From: Nitrospirota bacterium
GTDB lineage: Bacteria > Nitrospirota > Thermodesulfovibrionia > Thermodesulfovibrionales > JdFR-88
Length of the DNA: 64,000 nt
Assembly (NCBI GenBank): GCA_021840255.1
Contig: JAKBYX010000010.1
Location: 1 to 64,000, forward strand
Direction: 5' to 3'
Shown here: piece by piece, positions 19,487-28,822 of the stretch
Numbering within the stretch: the stretch's first letter is position 1
How the letters are laid out: each line of letters begins with the position of its first letter
Notes under the pieces: model-generated
Told to the model about the DNA's origin: nothing
The model's input: only the letters and a program-made list of their open reading frames with translations
Databases searched by the model: none
Translations under genes and position numbers: made by a program

Positions 19487-20091
19487 GAAAAAAGATCGCC
19501 GGGGCGCTCCATATCCCGGAAGAATGCGTACGGAAGCTTGCTATGAGCCTTGCGGCCGTGATCGTTTTTTTAATGGCCGCCGTTGTACCGGGAAGCCTCG
19601 TCTTGGGACATCTGGGCAAAAAGATCCGTGAGGTGCACCGGGAGCTGGATGAACGCAGCAGCCTTTTGCCCCTTTATGCAACCCTGGGAAAGGCCTCAAA
19701 TTCCGGTCCGGTGAAAATAAAAATATCAGGGAAAGACCCCGCCCGCCCGCTTGCCGTTATAGATGGCGAGCCCGAACTGGCGAAAACCGGGCTCAAGCTG
19801 GCGGACCTTGGCGGAGCGCTGATGAAGATAAGGGATATCTCCAGGAGTTCGGCAATGAGGGACGTGAACATCGACCCGGATTTGAACAATGCCGCCGGGA
19901 ATGCCGGACAGGGCGCAGCCACCTTTGCCGTTAATGTCTCTTTCAAAGGCAGTTTTGAAAACTTCAGGACGTTCCTGATCAATATTTACGCGCTGCCATA
20001 TGTGGAAAATATCGCGTCTCTTTCTATAGAGAAGGAGGCGGACGGGCGGACGCTCGACTTTGGAGCAAAGATCATGCTGGCACAGAGTTGA
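19483..20091 (+). CDS. PilO-like pilus assembly protein (MshJ position)
   Basis: The 202-residue protein has an N-terminal transmembrane helix (about residues 18-40), a short coiled coil with a REVHRELDERSSLLPLY-type heptad pattern and a C-terminal alpha/beta domain of PilO/GspM type. It would pair with the PilN part of the preceding protein in the inner-membrane alignment complex. The start overlaps the previous stop, and its own stop overlaps a TTG start of the next gene. The call rests mainly on topology and order. Confidence 0.75.
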   Translation: MRKKIAGALHIPEECVRKLAMSLAAVIVFLMAAVVPGSLVLGHLGKKIREVHRELDERSSLLPLYATLGKASNSGPVKIKISGKDPARPLAVIDGEPELAKTGLKLADLGGALMKIRDISRSSAMRDVNIDPDLNNAAGNAGQGAATFAVNVSFKGSFENFRTFLINIYALPYVENIASLSIEKEADGRTLDFGAKIMLAQS

Positions 20092-20111
20092 GAAGGGATT
20101 TTAATTTATTT

Positions 20112-20642
20112 ATGGACCCCAAAAAAAGACAGATGATCATAGTGGCGGCAGCCGTACTTTTTTCCCTGTACGGCCTGTTCAATCTGGCTGGCAGCAAGGC
20201 AAGGCAACATCCGGGTGTGATGGCAGGTGGTGTGACGGCGGGGCCGGATGCCGCGGCCAGGGAAGGGGAACTGAGGGCGTTCATTGCGCAAACGTCCGCC
20301 CAGCTGGCCAGCGGACGGCCAGGCACATACGATTCATACGTGGTGCGCCTGGCGGAAAGCAACTGGGGCCGCGATCCCTTTTCAGGAAAAAACTGGACGG
20401 AAAGCGAAAGCGCGGAGAAAGACAGCCCGGCGCCTCGGCCCAACTTTGCATACAACGGTTATGTGCAAAGGGGAAACCACAGGGTTGCCATTATTAATGG
20501 CAGGGAATACATGGCGGGCGATCAGCTTGAAGAGAAAGGTTTTTTTGTGAAAAAGATATCGTCTGCCAAAGTCATGATAAAAAACAGAAGGGACGGATCG
20601 GAGTTTGAGGTGCCTTTATCTCAACTGGAGACGGGAATTTGA
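20112..20642 (+). CDS. PilP/MshK-like pilus assembly protein
   Basis: The 176-residue protein from the ATG at 20112 has one N-terminal membrane helix (MIIVAAAVLFSLYGLFNLAG), a linker, and a C-terminal beta domain with RDPF, then FAYNGYVQRGNHRVAII, GREYMAGDQLEEKGF and a VMIKN strand. This is the PilP/GspC homology-region pattern that contacts the secretin. A TTG at 20088 overlapping the previous stop could add eight residues. Its stop overlaps the start of the secretin frame. Confidence 0.75.
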   Translation: MDPKKRQMIIVAAAVLFSLYGLFNLAGSKARQHPGVMAGGVTAGPDAAAREGELRAFIAQTSAQLASGRPGTYDSYVVRLAESNWGRDPFSGKNWTESESAEKDSPAPRPNFAYNGYVQRGNHRVAIINGREYMAGDQLEEKGFFVKKISSAKVMIKNRRDGSEFEVPLSQLETGI

Positions 20643-20686
20643 ACTTGAATAAAAGCGGGTATCAGGACAAGTGCAAAAGGGGGGGG

Positions 20687-22336
20687 ATGCCGCGCCGGGA
20701 ACCACGTACGCCATTGCCGCTTCTTTTTATTTTCGTTTTTTTCATAATGCTTGCCAGCGGGTGCGCGGGCAACCGCCAGGCCGCCAAGGCCCCGTTCCCG
20801 GGCTTTGAAAAGTGGGAGAAACTCGCAAGGACATCCAAGGGCTTTTCACCCTCCCCTGTTGAAAACAACGCCCTCGTTGAAAGCAATACGTCTATCGCCA
20901 ACTCCACAAATGGCACAAAGAACGGGACTGCCGGGCTCCAGCTCAGACCGCTGCCCACGCAAAAGGTCAGCCTGAAGATGCGTGACGCCGATGTGAAATC
21001 CATATTGCGCGCGCTGGCGGTATCCACCGGCGTGAACCTTCTTGTGCCGGATGATGTGAAGGGGACCACAAGCATTGATTTTACGGAGGTCCCATGGAAC
21101 CAGGCCTTCCTCAGTCTGCTCAAATCCTACGGTTTAAGTTATGTCTGGCAGGGCGATATCCTTCGCGTTCTTACCCTGGAGGATATGGAGCAGTCCCTAA
21201 AGGCCGAAGCGGTCCAGAGGAAGCTGGAGGCGGAGAGCCCTCTTACAACCGTCGTTGTCCCCATAAACTATGCCGATGCCAAGGGGCTGCAGAACAACCT
21301 GCAGAAATTGTTGCAGGACGAAGGCTCAAAATCCGTCAGGGGCTCGGTGCTCGTGGACAATTACAGCAACTCCCTTATAATCCATGCCACGCCCGATGAC
21401 GCGAAAAAAATGCTCTCCGTAATAAAAAGTATTGACAGGCCCACCGGGCAGATCCTGATACGCGCCAATATAGTTGAGACAACCAGGGAAGAGGCACGGG
21501 ACCTCGGCATTCAGTGGGGCGGGATACTGATGACAAACGCGAACGGCAACAACAAGATATGGGTAACGCCGGGAGGCTCAGCCGGCAATGTTCTGTCATC
21601 CGGGTCCTCTGGCTCCGGCACAAGCACTTCGGGAGGCGGCACGGTAACGCCTTCGTTCACTCCAACGTCGGGCGCAACGGGCATCAGCCAGCAGGGCTAC
21701 GGCGTAAATTTCCCGGTCCCGCAATCCACAATTCTCAATAACGGCATAGGATCGCTGGGGTTCCTGTACGGAAGCCTTACAGGCAACATTCTGGATGCGC
21801 AATTGCAGGCCCTGCAAACGGAGGGGAAGGTAAACATCATATCGAGCCCGTCCATAACTACACTGGACAACCAGAAGGCGTTCACCCAGAGCGGCACCCG
21901 GGTCCCTTATGTGACGTACACATTTTCCGGATCGTCCACTACGCCCACGGTAAACTTTGTCGATGCCGCCCTCAAACTGGAGATCACCCCGCATATCATT
22001 AACGGCGGCAACCTGAAAATGTCTGTCGTCATCAACAAAGATGATGTCGACACGTCGCGTGAGGTGCAGGGAAACCCTTTCATTCTGCAAAAGCAGACCG
22101 AAACGACCCTGATCGTTAAAAACGGAGAAACCGTGGTAATATCCGGGTTGACCAGCCAGAATTTGTCGTCCAACGTAAACGGGGTGCCGTTCCTGAAGGA
22201 TATACCGTTTCTCGGATGGCTTTTCAAGGGGGAACACAAGGACAATACTATGAACCAGGTGCTTATTTTCATTACCCCGTACATTTTGCCCAGGGAAGCC
22301 CCGGTGGCCGCGCAGGCCGCGACCCTGAAAAAGTGA
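20687..22336 (+). CDS. Outer-membrane secretin lipoprotein (PilQ/MshL type)
   Basis: The 549-residue protein forms the outer-membrane pore for the pilus. The ATG at 20687 follows a G-rich ribosome site and gives a lipoprotein signal ending in LASGC; a TTG at 20639 overlapping the previous stop is the alternative. A secretin N0/STN domain (KMRDADVKSILRALAVSTG) is followed by an N1 domain, a Ser/Gly/Thr-rich insertion (about residues 310-350) and the secretin core. The core has EGKVNIISSPSI, the VPYVTY gate and a C-terminal GVPFLKDIPFLGWLF. The length fits MshL/PilQ. Confidence 0.92.
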   Translation: MPRREPRTPLPLLFIFVFFIMLASGCAGNRQAAKAPFPGFEKWEKLARTSKGFSPSPVENNALVESNTSIANSTNGTKNGTAGLQLRPLPTQKVSLKMRDADVKSILRALAVSTGVNLLVPDDVKGTTSIDFTEVPWNQAFLSLLKSYGLSYVWQGDILRVLTLEDMEQSLKAEAVQRKLEAESPLTTVVVPINYADAKGLQNNLQKLLQDEGSKSVRGSVLVDNYSNSLIIHATPDDAKKMLSVIKSIDRPTGQILIRANIVETTREEARDLGIQWGGILMTNANGNNKIWVTPGGSAGNVLSSGSSGSGTSTSGGGTVTPSFTPTSGATGISQQGYGVNFPVPQSTILNNGIGSLGFLYGSLTGNILDAQLQALQTEGKVNIISSPSITTLDNQKAFTQSGTRVPYVTYTFSGSSTTPTVNFVDAALKLEITPHIINGGNLKMSVVINKDDVDTSREVQGNPFILQKQTETTLIVKNGETVVISGLTSQNLSSNVNGVPFLKDIPFLGWLFKGEHKDNTMNQVLIFITPYILPREAPVAAQAATLKK

Positions 22337-22397
22337 GCGCGGCCCGGCGGAGCAATGGAAAAGACGGAGCACTGGAAATGATGATACGGGGCCGCGC

Positions 22398-24101
22398 ATG
22401 ATAGTAACGAAACGCTTGGGGGAGATGCTCACCGAAAGCGGGATTCTGACCGCGGCCGGGCTGGAGAAAGCCCTCCAGGGCCAAAGAGGCTCTGGTCTTA
22501 AACTGGGGCAATATCTCGTTCAGCGCGGAATTGTGTCCGAAATACAGATATGCGAGCTGCTGTGCGGGCAGTTGAAGGTAAAGAGGTACCATCCGGACCT
22601 GTTCCCGGTGAATATAGGGCTTGCCGAGCTCATACCTTTTGACATGGCCCAGAAATGCCAGGTAGCGCCCTTGCAGCGGAAGGGCCGCCTCCTTGTCGTC
22701 GCCACAACGGACCCTCTCGATATTATTGCAATGGACTCCATTGAGGACCGGACGGACTGTGAAGTGGAGCCCGTCATCTGCACGGAAATGGAATTGACGA
22801 AGCTGCACAAGTTACTCTATTCGTCCCAGATGGGGCTGGGCGGCGTTGTGACCTCCATGGAAGGGGAGGAAAGATTCGCCATTGAAAAAGCGGAGGAGAA
22901 CCTGGAGGATATCCAGGTCTCCTCGACGCAGGACATGGGCAACACCCCGGCCGTCATACGGCTGGTGAACTCCATCTTCGCCAATGCGATACAGGAAAGG
23001 GCAAGCGATATCCACATAAGCCCGCAGCAAAACGGCCTCCAGTTACGGTTCAGGATCGATGGCAGGCTAAACAGCATGCCGGCGCCCCCCAAATCGATGT
23101 TCCTGCCGGTGGTGGCGCGCATAAAGATATTGTCGGGCATGGACATAACCCAGTCCAGGGTCCCCCAGGACGGGCGTTTCACGCTCCGCCTGGGCAACAG
23201 GATGATAAATGTAAGGGCCTCGACCGTACCGACGCTTCACGGCGAAAACCTTGTGCTCAGGCTCCTGGACACCAGTTTGGGCATTTTAACGCTCGACAGG
23301 CTTGGGATGTCGGAGGCGGATGCGGAAAGGGTGAGGGGGATGGTCCAAAAACCCTACGGGATGGTCCTCAGCACAGGCCCGACCGGCAGCGGCAAAACGA
23401 GCAGCCTGTACGCCATTATCCAGCAGATAGATACTCCCGACGTACATATAGTGACCCTTGAGGATCCCGTGGAGTACAAGATCGAGAGCATCCGCCAGAT
23501 ACAGCTCAATGCGAAGGCTGGAATGACCTTTGCCAGCGGACTGAGGGCGATACTCCGCCAGGACCCGGATGTGATAATGGTGGGCGAGATACGTGACAGC
23601 GAAACCGCCGCCATCGCCGTCAGGGCTGCGCAGACAGGGCACCGGCTGCTTAGCACCATGCACACAAACGACGCCGCCGGCGCCGTTTCCAGGCTCGTGG
23701 ATATGGGCATCGAGCCTTACCTTGTTTCCTCGATCCTCCTGGTTTCTTTTGCGCAAAGGCTGGTCAGGACTATATGTCCCTACTGCAAGGAGCCGTATAC
23801 GCCCCACGCAAAAGCGCTCGCTTCCTGGGGTCTGGACCGGGTGGAAGGAGCTACCTTTATGCGTGGAAGAGGCTGCCAGCAGTGCATGCAGACCGGTTTT
23901 ATGGGCAGGACAGGCATTTTCGAGGTCCTTGTGAACAATGAGACCATGCAGGAGATGATACTGAAGAAGGCCCCGGCACAGGAAATGACGCGCGAAGCGG
24001 TCTCATCCGGCATTATGAGGACCCTGAAGCAGGACGCAACGGACAAAGTGGCCAAAGGCATCACCACGCTCGAGGAAGCGCAGGCGACGGTAATGTCGTA
24101 A
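22398..24101 (+). CDS. Pilus assembly/secretion ATPase (MshE/PilB/GspE family)
   Basis: The 567-residue hexameric motor has an N-terminal MshEN/T2SSE_N domain (about residues 1-150). MshEN domains bind c-di-GMP in some homologues. The ATPase core has Walker A GPTGSGKTSSLYAI, an Asp box, Walker B DPDVIMVGEIRD and a His box TGHRLLSTMHTNDAAGA. A zinc-binding tetracysteine CPYC...CQQC is typical of assembly ATPases rather than PilT. It should power pilin polymerisation with the PilC-like protein that follows 18 bp later. Confidence 0.94.
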   Translation: MIVTKRLGEMLTESGILTAAGLEKALQGQRGSGLKLGQYLVQRGIVSEIQICELLCGQLKVKRYHPDLFPVNIGLAELIPFDMAQKCQVAPLQRKGRLLVVATTDPLDIIAMDSIEDRTDCEVEPVICTEMELTKLHKLLYSSQMGLGGVVTSMEGEERFAIEKAEENLEDIQVSSTQDMGNTPAVIRLVNSIFANAIQERASDIHISPQQNGLQLRFRIDGRLNSMPAPPKSMFLPVVARIKILSGMDITQSRVPQDGRFTLRLGNRMINVRASTVPTLHGENLVLRLLDTSLGILTLDRLGMSEADAERVRGMVQKPYGMVLSTGPTGSGKTSSLYAIIQQIDTPDVHIVTLEDPVEYKIESIRQIQLNAKAGMTFASGLRAILRQDPDVIMVGEIRDSETAAIAVRAAQTGHRLLSTMHTNDAAGAVSRLVDMGIEPYLVSSILLVSFAQRLVRTICPYCKEPYTPHAKALASWGLDRVEGATFMRGRGCQQCMQTGFMGRTGIFEVLVNNETMQEMILKKAPAQEMTREAVSSGIMRTLKQDATDKVAKGITTLEEAQATVMS

Positions 24102-24119
24102 AAATAAAAAAGAGAAAAT

Positions 24120-25337
24120 ATGAACTATTCTTACCAGGCGATAAACAATCTTGGAAACGTCATAAAAGGGACCATTGACGCCGCCTCGGAACAGGCGGCC
24201 AAAGAGGCCGTTGCTTCAGGCGGGCTTATACCGGTGCAGGTTGCGCCCGCAAAGGAAAAAGGCGGCCTTTCCGTGAAGAAGGGCATGGGCGGGTTCACCC
24301 AGAAAGTGAAAACCCGGGAGCTGGTCCTGTTCTCCAAGCAGTTCCGCTCGATGTTCAGCGCTGGCATTCCAGCCCTTCGCCTGTTGGAAGTGCTTGAGAT
24401 GCAGACCGAAAACAGCCTGTTAAAAAAAGCTGTTTCAGGCATGCGTGAGGACATAAGCCAGGGGTTGACCCTCAAGGAAGCCATGGAGAAGCATCCCGCC
24501 ATCTTCTCACCCCTCTATTGCAACATGATAGGCGCCGGGGAGGCAAGCGGCAAGATCCCGGAGGTGCTGGAAAGGCTCTCCTACATGCTGGAGCATGAAG
24601 AGAAGGTGAAATCGGACATCCGCTCCGCGATGCAATATCCGGTGGTTGTGGTCATAACACTTGCGGGGGCGTTTTTTTTCCTCCTCACCTTCGTGATCCC
24701 AAAGTTCGCCGCGGTATTTTCGAAGGCGCGCATCACTCTGCCTCTGCCCACGCGGATAGCCATCTCCATGCATGATGCCCTGATAGGGCATTGGTATGTT
24801 ATATTGATCGGGGCCGTCTGCTTTCTGGCCGGGCTAAGAACGTATCTCAAGACTGAAAACGGCAGGTTCGTGAAGGACTCCTTCCTGCTGCGCCTCCCGG
24901 TTTTCGGCCCCATGTTCGTCAAGGCGGCGGTCTCACGGTTTTCAAGCATCCTTGCGATACTGCTTTCAAGCGGCGTGCCTGTGATCAGCGCCCTGACGAT
25001 ACTTTCAGGCACCATCGGCAACTCGGCCATCGCCAGGGCCTTCGAGGCCATAAAAGGGCAGATGGTTGAGGGAAAGGGCCTCGCCGGCCCATTGTCCGAG
25101 GCGAAATTTTTTACCCCCATGGTGGTAAGCATGGTTGCCATCGGAGAGGAATCAGGCGACCTTGAAGGAATGCTAAAGGAAATAGCGGTCCATTACGATG
25201 AGGAGGTGAGGTATGCGGTAAGCCGGCTGGCGGATCTGATCACGCCCGCGCTGACACTGGCGCTGGCTGTTGTAGTCGGTTTTTTTGCCCTGGCGGTATT
25301 CATGCCCATGTGGGACATGACGAAGATGGTCAAATAA
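24120..25337 (+). CDS. Inner-membrane platform protein (PilC/MshG/GspF family)
   Basis: The 405-residue protein has two T2SSF repeats (about residues 70-190 and 270-395), each followed by membrane helices. LFSKQFRSMFSAGIPALRLLE marks the first repeat, RFSSILAILLSSGVPVISAL the second, and the protein ends with the typical FMPMWDMTKMV. It anchors the ATPase and passes pilins into the growing fibre. The major prepilin follows 44 bp later. Confidence 0.93.
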   Translation: MNYSYQAINNLGNVIKGTIDAASEQAAKEAVASGGLIPVQVAPAKEKGGLSVKKGMGGFTQKVKTRELVLFSKQFRSMFSAGIPALRLLEVLEMQTENSLLKKAVSGMREDISQGLTLKEAMEKHPAIFSPLYCNMIGAGEASGKIPEVLERLSYMLEHEEKVKSDIRSAMQYPVVVVITLAGAFFFLLTFVIPKFAAVFSKARITLPLPTRIAISMHDALIGHWYVILIGAVCFLAGLRTYLKTENGRFVKDSFLLRLPVFGPMFVKAAVSRFSSILAILLSSGVPVISALTILSGTIGNSAIARAFEAIKGQMVEGKGLAGPLSEAKFFTPMVVSMVAIGEESGDLEGMLKEIAVHYDEEVRYAVSRLADLITPALTLALAVVVGFFALAVFMPMWDMTKMVK

Positions 25338-25381
25338 CGAGGGATTTTACTTTATTTTCCGTAAAACTAAAAGGAGACAAA

Positions 25382-25828
25382 ATGAAAAAAATGAAAATGA
25401 TTCTGGGGAGCGAGGGCGGTTTTACCCTCATCGAGATGATAGCCGTGATCGTGATAATCGGCATACTGGCGGCCGTTGCCATTCCCAGGTATATGGACGC
25501 GCAGGACAGGGCTAGGACTGCCGCAGTGCAGGGTGCGTTGGCCGCAGCGAAAGCGAATGTCACGATGTCCTATGCGGCTGCGATCATCAACGGGTGCACT
25601 CCCAGCACTATTAAATTTAGCAGCAGCGCATGGACATGCACCAACATTCAAGGTGGCAATATCGCTCCCGCAACCAATCTTGGGGATTTCACTGTCTCAA
25701 GTTACACAGGCTGTACGAGCGTGGGTGCGCACCCCTGCAGTATCGATATTACCTTGGCCACGACCTCGCCATCCTGGCTTGGCAGCGTCCCTTCGGCAGC
25801 CTTGAGCAATACAATAACCGTGCAATAA
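25382..25828 (+). CDS. Type IV major prepilin (MshA-like)
   Basis: This is a 148-residue prepilin. The ATG at 25382 has AAGGAGAC just upstream, the strongest ribosome site in the operon, as expected for a major subunit. A 13-residue leader ends in Gly before the mature N-terminus FTLIEMIAVIVIIGILAAVA, with Glu at +5. Four Cys in the C-terminal half could make two disulfides. An in-frame extension back to 25310 lies inside the PilC-like gene and is not used. Confidence 0.93.
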   Translation: MKKMKMILGSEGGFTLIEMIAVIVIIGILAAVAIPRYMDAQDRARTAAVQGALAAAKANVTMSYAAAIINGCTPSTIKFSSSAWTCTNIQGGNIAPATNLGDFTVSSYTGCTSVGAHPCSIDITLATTSPSWLGSVPSAALSNTITVQ

Positions 25829-25897
25829 AAAAGATTGTCTGCCGGCGGCATTACCCGGAAGCTTATTGAACGGGTATGCTGCCGGCATATCAATGAT

Positions 25898-26350
25898 ATG
25901 TTTCCGGGTCCTGACGATAACGGAGGGTTCACCATGATAGAGCTGATCGCGGTGCTGGTGATCATAGGTATCATGGCCGCCATAGCCATTTCACACGCCA
26001 TGGATACCTCCTCGCTAAACGTGAATTCGGAGGCCGCGATACTAAAGAACAACCTCCGCTTCGCCCAGATAAAGGCCATGGGTGACATTGCGCCCGACAC
26101 ATGGGGGATCAATGTGGGCAGCGGCTCTTACACGCTTGTCTGCACCGGAAGCAATTGTCCGGCGGTTCCCAACCTGCCTGGCGACAACTCCGCGACACAT
26201 TCGTTTCCGTCCGGCATAACCGCAACACCGGAGGCGATAAACTTTGACACATGGGGGAGTCCTATCGGCAACACACCCTCCATTACGCTTACCGTTGGCT
26301 CTCAAACCGCCTCCATTATGGTAACTGCCGATACGGGATTCATACCGTGA
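25898..26350 (+). CDS. Type IV prepilin-like protein (GspH/FimT-like)
   Basis: The 150-residue product from the ATG at 25898 has a nine- to ten-residue leader ending in Gly-Gly, then FTMIELIAVLVIIGIMAAIA with Glu at +5. The C-terminal part is beta-rich and ends in a GspH-like strand with one Cys pair (VCTGSNC). Neither this ATG nor a TTG at 25835 has a good ribosome site, so the start is uncertain. Its stop overlaps the GTG of the next prepilin. Confidence 0.85.
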   Translation: MFPGPDDNGGFTMIELIAVLVIIGIMAAIAISHAMDTSSLNVNSEAAILKNNLRFAQIKAMGDIAPDTWGINVGSGSYTLVCTGSNCPAVPNLPGDNSATHSFPSGITATPEAINFDTWGSPIGNTPSITLTVGSQTASIMVTADTGFIP

Positions 26351-26793
26351 AAGACATGCAGCGCCGTGGCAAGGAAGGATTTACCCTGATAGAGGTGATC
26401 ATTACCATAGTTGTGGTTGCTATCCTTGCATCCATGGTCTACACCTACTTCGGCCCTGCCATCACGGGAAGCGCAACTCCCATCACCCGTCTTGAGGCGG
26501 CAATGACCGCCCAGTCGGCAATGGAAAACGTAACCGCCGACTATCTGGCAAATTACAGCTCGAACCTCCAGGGTCTGCAAAATAAATTAGGGGCGGAGGG
26601 GTCCGCCCTGAACTCCTCCTACGGGCAGGGAACTCTCATTGACAATCACTTCATAACATGGAGCGGCGGAAATGATGTGAAGGTCCCGTCCCCTGGCATC
26701 AGCAATTGCCTTGAGGTAACTGTCAGGGACACTATCGGCGAGATGCTGACGCAAATTTATACCAGCGGAACCCAGGGGACAAGCTGCCAATGA
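26347..26793 (+). CDS. Type IV minor prepilin (MshD-like position)
   Basis: The 148-residue product starts at a GTG overlapping the previous stop (GTGA). The leader KDMQRRGKEG precedes FTLIEVIITIVVVAILASMV, with the canonical +5 Glu. The C-terminal domain has a single Cys pair (NCLEVTV and GTSCQ). It would be processed by a prepilin peptidase encoded elsewhere, as none is present in this window. Its stop overlaps the next gene by ATGA. Confidence 0.86.
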   Translation: MKDMQRRGKEGFTLIEVIITIVVVAILASMVYTYFGPAITGSATPITRLEAAMTAQSAMENVTADYLANYSSNLQGLQNKLGAEGSALNSSYGQGTLIDNHFITWSGGNDVKVPSPGISNCLEVTVRDTIGEMLTQIYTSGTQGTSCQ

Positions 26794-27362
26794 AACGCAT
26801 GCACAAAAATCCCTCACCCCAACCCTCTCTCAATGGGAGAGGAAGGAACGAGGTCAGAGTGAGGGGACGGATAATCGCAAGAAACGAAAGCGGGTTCACC
26901 CTGATAGAGATGATAGCGGCCATCGTGATCGGCGGCATTATCCTTGCGGTGGCCGGCATGTGGATAGTCAACGTGACCAACGGTTTTATCCTCACAAGGC
27001 AGAACTCGACAACGGCCCTCAAGGTGCAGGCGGCCACTTTGCGGCTGGAGAAAGAGTTCCATATCATAACTGCGGTATCGTCGGGCAGCGCCACACAGCT
27101 TGATTACACGAATGACAGGGGGGGCAGCCCGGCAAGCCACACGCTTGCCTTCTCCGGCACAACAAAAACCGTTCAGCTTGACGGCAATACGCTCCTGGAC
27201 AATGTGTCCGGCTTCGCGCTGACTTATTCCAGCGCATATAACGGTATATTCAGTTCAACCTGGACACCGGGGGACAAGGTAATCAATCTCAGTTTCACCC
27301 TTTCAGGCTTCGGCGGTCCGCAAAACACGTTCTCCATGCGGGTGAGGTCCGAAAACCTATGA
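26790..27362 (+). CDS. Type IV minor prepilin with a repeat-encoded leader (MshO-like position)
   Basis: The reading frame has 190 residues from the ATG that overlaps the previous stop. The mature start FTLIEMIAAIVIGGIILAVA lies at residue 36, so the leader would be an unusually long 35 residues. It contains NPSPQPSLNGRGR, encoded by a dispersed palindromic repeat. A second in-frame start, GTG at 26859, has GAGG just upstream and would give a normal 12-residue leader. The C-terminal body is beta-rich without Cys. The product should be an inner-membrane minor pilin after cleavage. Confidence 0.85.
   Translation: MKRMHKNPSPQPSLNGRGRNEVRVRGRIIARNESGFTLIEMIAAIVIGGIILAVAGMWIVNVTNGFILTRQNSTTALKVQAATLRLEKEFHIITAVSSGSATQLDYTNDRGGSPASHTLAFSGTTKTVQLDGNTLLDNVSGFALTYSSAYNGIFSSTWTPGDKVINLSFTLSGFGGPQNTFSMRVRSENL
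26811..26866 (+). repeat. Dispersed palindromic repeat inside a prepilin leader
   Basis: The outer arms CCCTCACC and GTGAGGGG enclose inner arms CCTCTC and GAGAGG. This matches a widely scattered bacterial intergenic repeat whose read-through translation gives PSPQPS...RGRG-type peptides. Here it is in frame with the prepilin and lies between the overlapping start and the prepilin peptidase site. Confidence 0.75.
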
Positions 27363-28822
27363 AGCGGACGGACCTTACCGATCAAAGCGGCTCCTTGCTG
27401 ATAGGATTGATCATTACGCTTGTGGTTATAACTATCGCAGGCGCAGCAGTCGCGTACCTGACAACCGGCTCAACGCTGGCCGGTCTTATGAAGAATAATA
27501 ACCTGAAGGCCTACTATCTGGCGGAATCGGGCGCAAGGTTTGCCATGCCCCTCATTGAGGCTGACCTGAACAACGGCAACCAGAACAACATGAAGGCGCT
27601 GTTTGGCGGCAGTCTGACGAATACTCCCACGTATACGGTTTCAACCGGACAGTTCACCCTCTCCGTCTCCAACGTCAACGGAACGTCCGCCACTCTTACC
27701 TCCATAGGCAGCGCCGGAAGCGGCTGGCTTCTGACCAAACGGGAGGATATCATACGCATAGCCGCATCCTCAACACCACCATACCAGGGCCAATCCAATT
27801 TTTCCGACCTGAACACCAATTGGAACCAGACCACCAACCTGGGCGGCCCAAACCTCGATGGGGGTAAATTTATTTATGATTCCAAGAACAACGGACTGCA
27901 GTACAAAAACCAGGGAATACCGCAGCTGGAGACGGGCGGACTGCTTACTTTTTCATCCTCCAACCCGGAGGTCCAGAGTCTCTGGCAGACCTGGCTGGCA
28001 TACGGGAGCCTGTCGTATGAGCTCCAGGAAAAGGTCACCGTGGACAACAGCAAATCGAACTTTTTCATGATAGGCCTGTCGTTCAGGGTCAATGAGCCCG
28101 CTACCTCGACCACTCCAAAAAGTTTCTACGGCGTTTCATTCTTCAGGAAAGACGACACAAAATTCCTTCAAGCGCCGCTCTGGTGGTGGCTTCTCCAGGA
28201 CAGCAAAGGGCAGTACGAATTTGATTCGCTGAAAAACGGCACGCTTTACATGGTGTTCTGGGAATACCTGGCCAATGGCGATTCGGGGTATATCAGTGGC
28301 AGCAAGCAAACATGCTACAATTGGCTTGGGAACGGCTGTTTTTATCTCCTTGATTACAGCCCACTAACCACCGTTGTAACGCCGGATGGCAAGAGCCTGC
28401 TTGCGGACTCCGCTATCGTGGTCAGGGTTCTGGATATCGTCTCCGGAGGTATTCATACCAACAATATTTCAGCATATATCGCACAGAGCGCAAGCTCAGC
28501 GGACCACTATTATTATCCCGTGAGCAGTCCCCCTCCTCCTGCTTGGGTCCCCTCCTGGCCCCCGAGCAGCCAGTTCGCGCCAGTTAGCAACTGGTACGCC
28601 TACCCCTCCGGAAAACAGACGGCCTCGCCGCTCATAGACAATTCCCTTACGCCCAACAATTACTTTACCAACTCGACCTCGGAGATAGGGGTTAACGTCT
28701 TTTACGACCAGAACGGGACAAACGGCAGCAATGGCGGGATCAAGGACCTTATAACAGATTTCGGCATGAGCATATTATCGGGGAGCGGCAGTTCCGGAGG
28801 ACAGGGCACACAGTATTATTAA
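27359..28822 (+). CDS. PilX/MshP-MshQ-like pilus-associated protein
   Basis: The 487-residue protein has an N-terminal pilin-like membrane helix (about residues 14-34, LLIGLIITLVVITIAGAAVA) followed by LKAYYLAESGARFA, the PilX N-terminal signature. A canonical G/FTLIE site is absent: the sequence is SGSLLIGLI without Glu at +5. The remaining 430 residues are an unrecognised, Asn/Ser/Trp-rich exported region that could be a tip adhesin or large minor pilin. The start overlaps the previous gene (ATGA), and it closes the operon; its 3' end overlaps the convergent lipoprotein gene by four bases. Confidence 0.75.
   Translation: MKRTDLTDQSGSLLIGLIITLVVITIAGAAVAYLTTGSTLAGLMKNNNLKAYYLAESGARFAMPLIEADLNNGNQNNMKALFGGSLTNTPTYTVSTGQFTLSVSNVNGTSATLTSIGSAGSGWLLTKREDIIRIAASSTPPYQGQSNFSDLNTNWNQTTNLGGPNLDGGKFIYDSKNNGLQYKNQGIPQLETGGLLTFSSSNPEVQSLWQTWLAYGSLSYELQEKVTVDNSKSNFFMIGLSFRVNEPATSTTPKSFYGVSFFRKDDTKFLQAPLWWWLLQDSKGQYEFDSLKNGTLYMVFWEYLANGDSGYISGSKQTCYNWLGNGCFYLLDYSPLTTVVTPDGKSLLADSAIVVRVLDIVSGGIHTNNISAYIAQSASSADHYYYPVSSPPPPAWVPSWPPSSQFAPVSNWYAYPSGKQTASPLIDNSLTPNNYFTNSTSEIGVNVFYDQNGTNGSNGGIKDLITDFGMSILSGSGSSGGQGTQYY

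Noticed and set aside
21596-22432. A 278-codon minus-strand frame antisense to the secretin gene
   Set aside because: The secretin is certain, and this translation is Arg/His-rich without domains.
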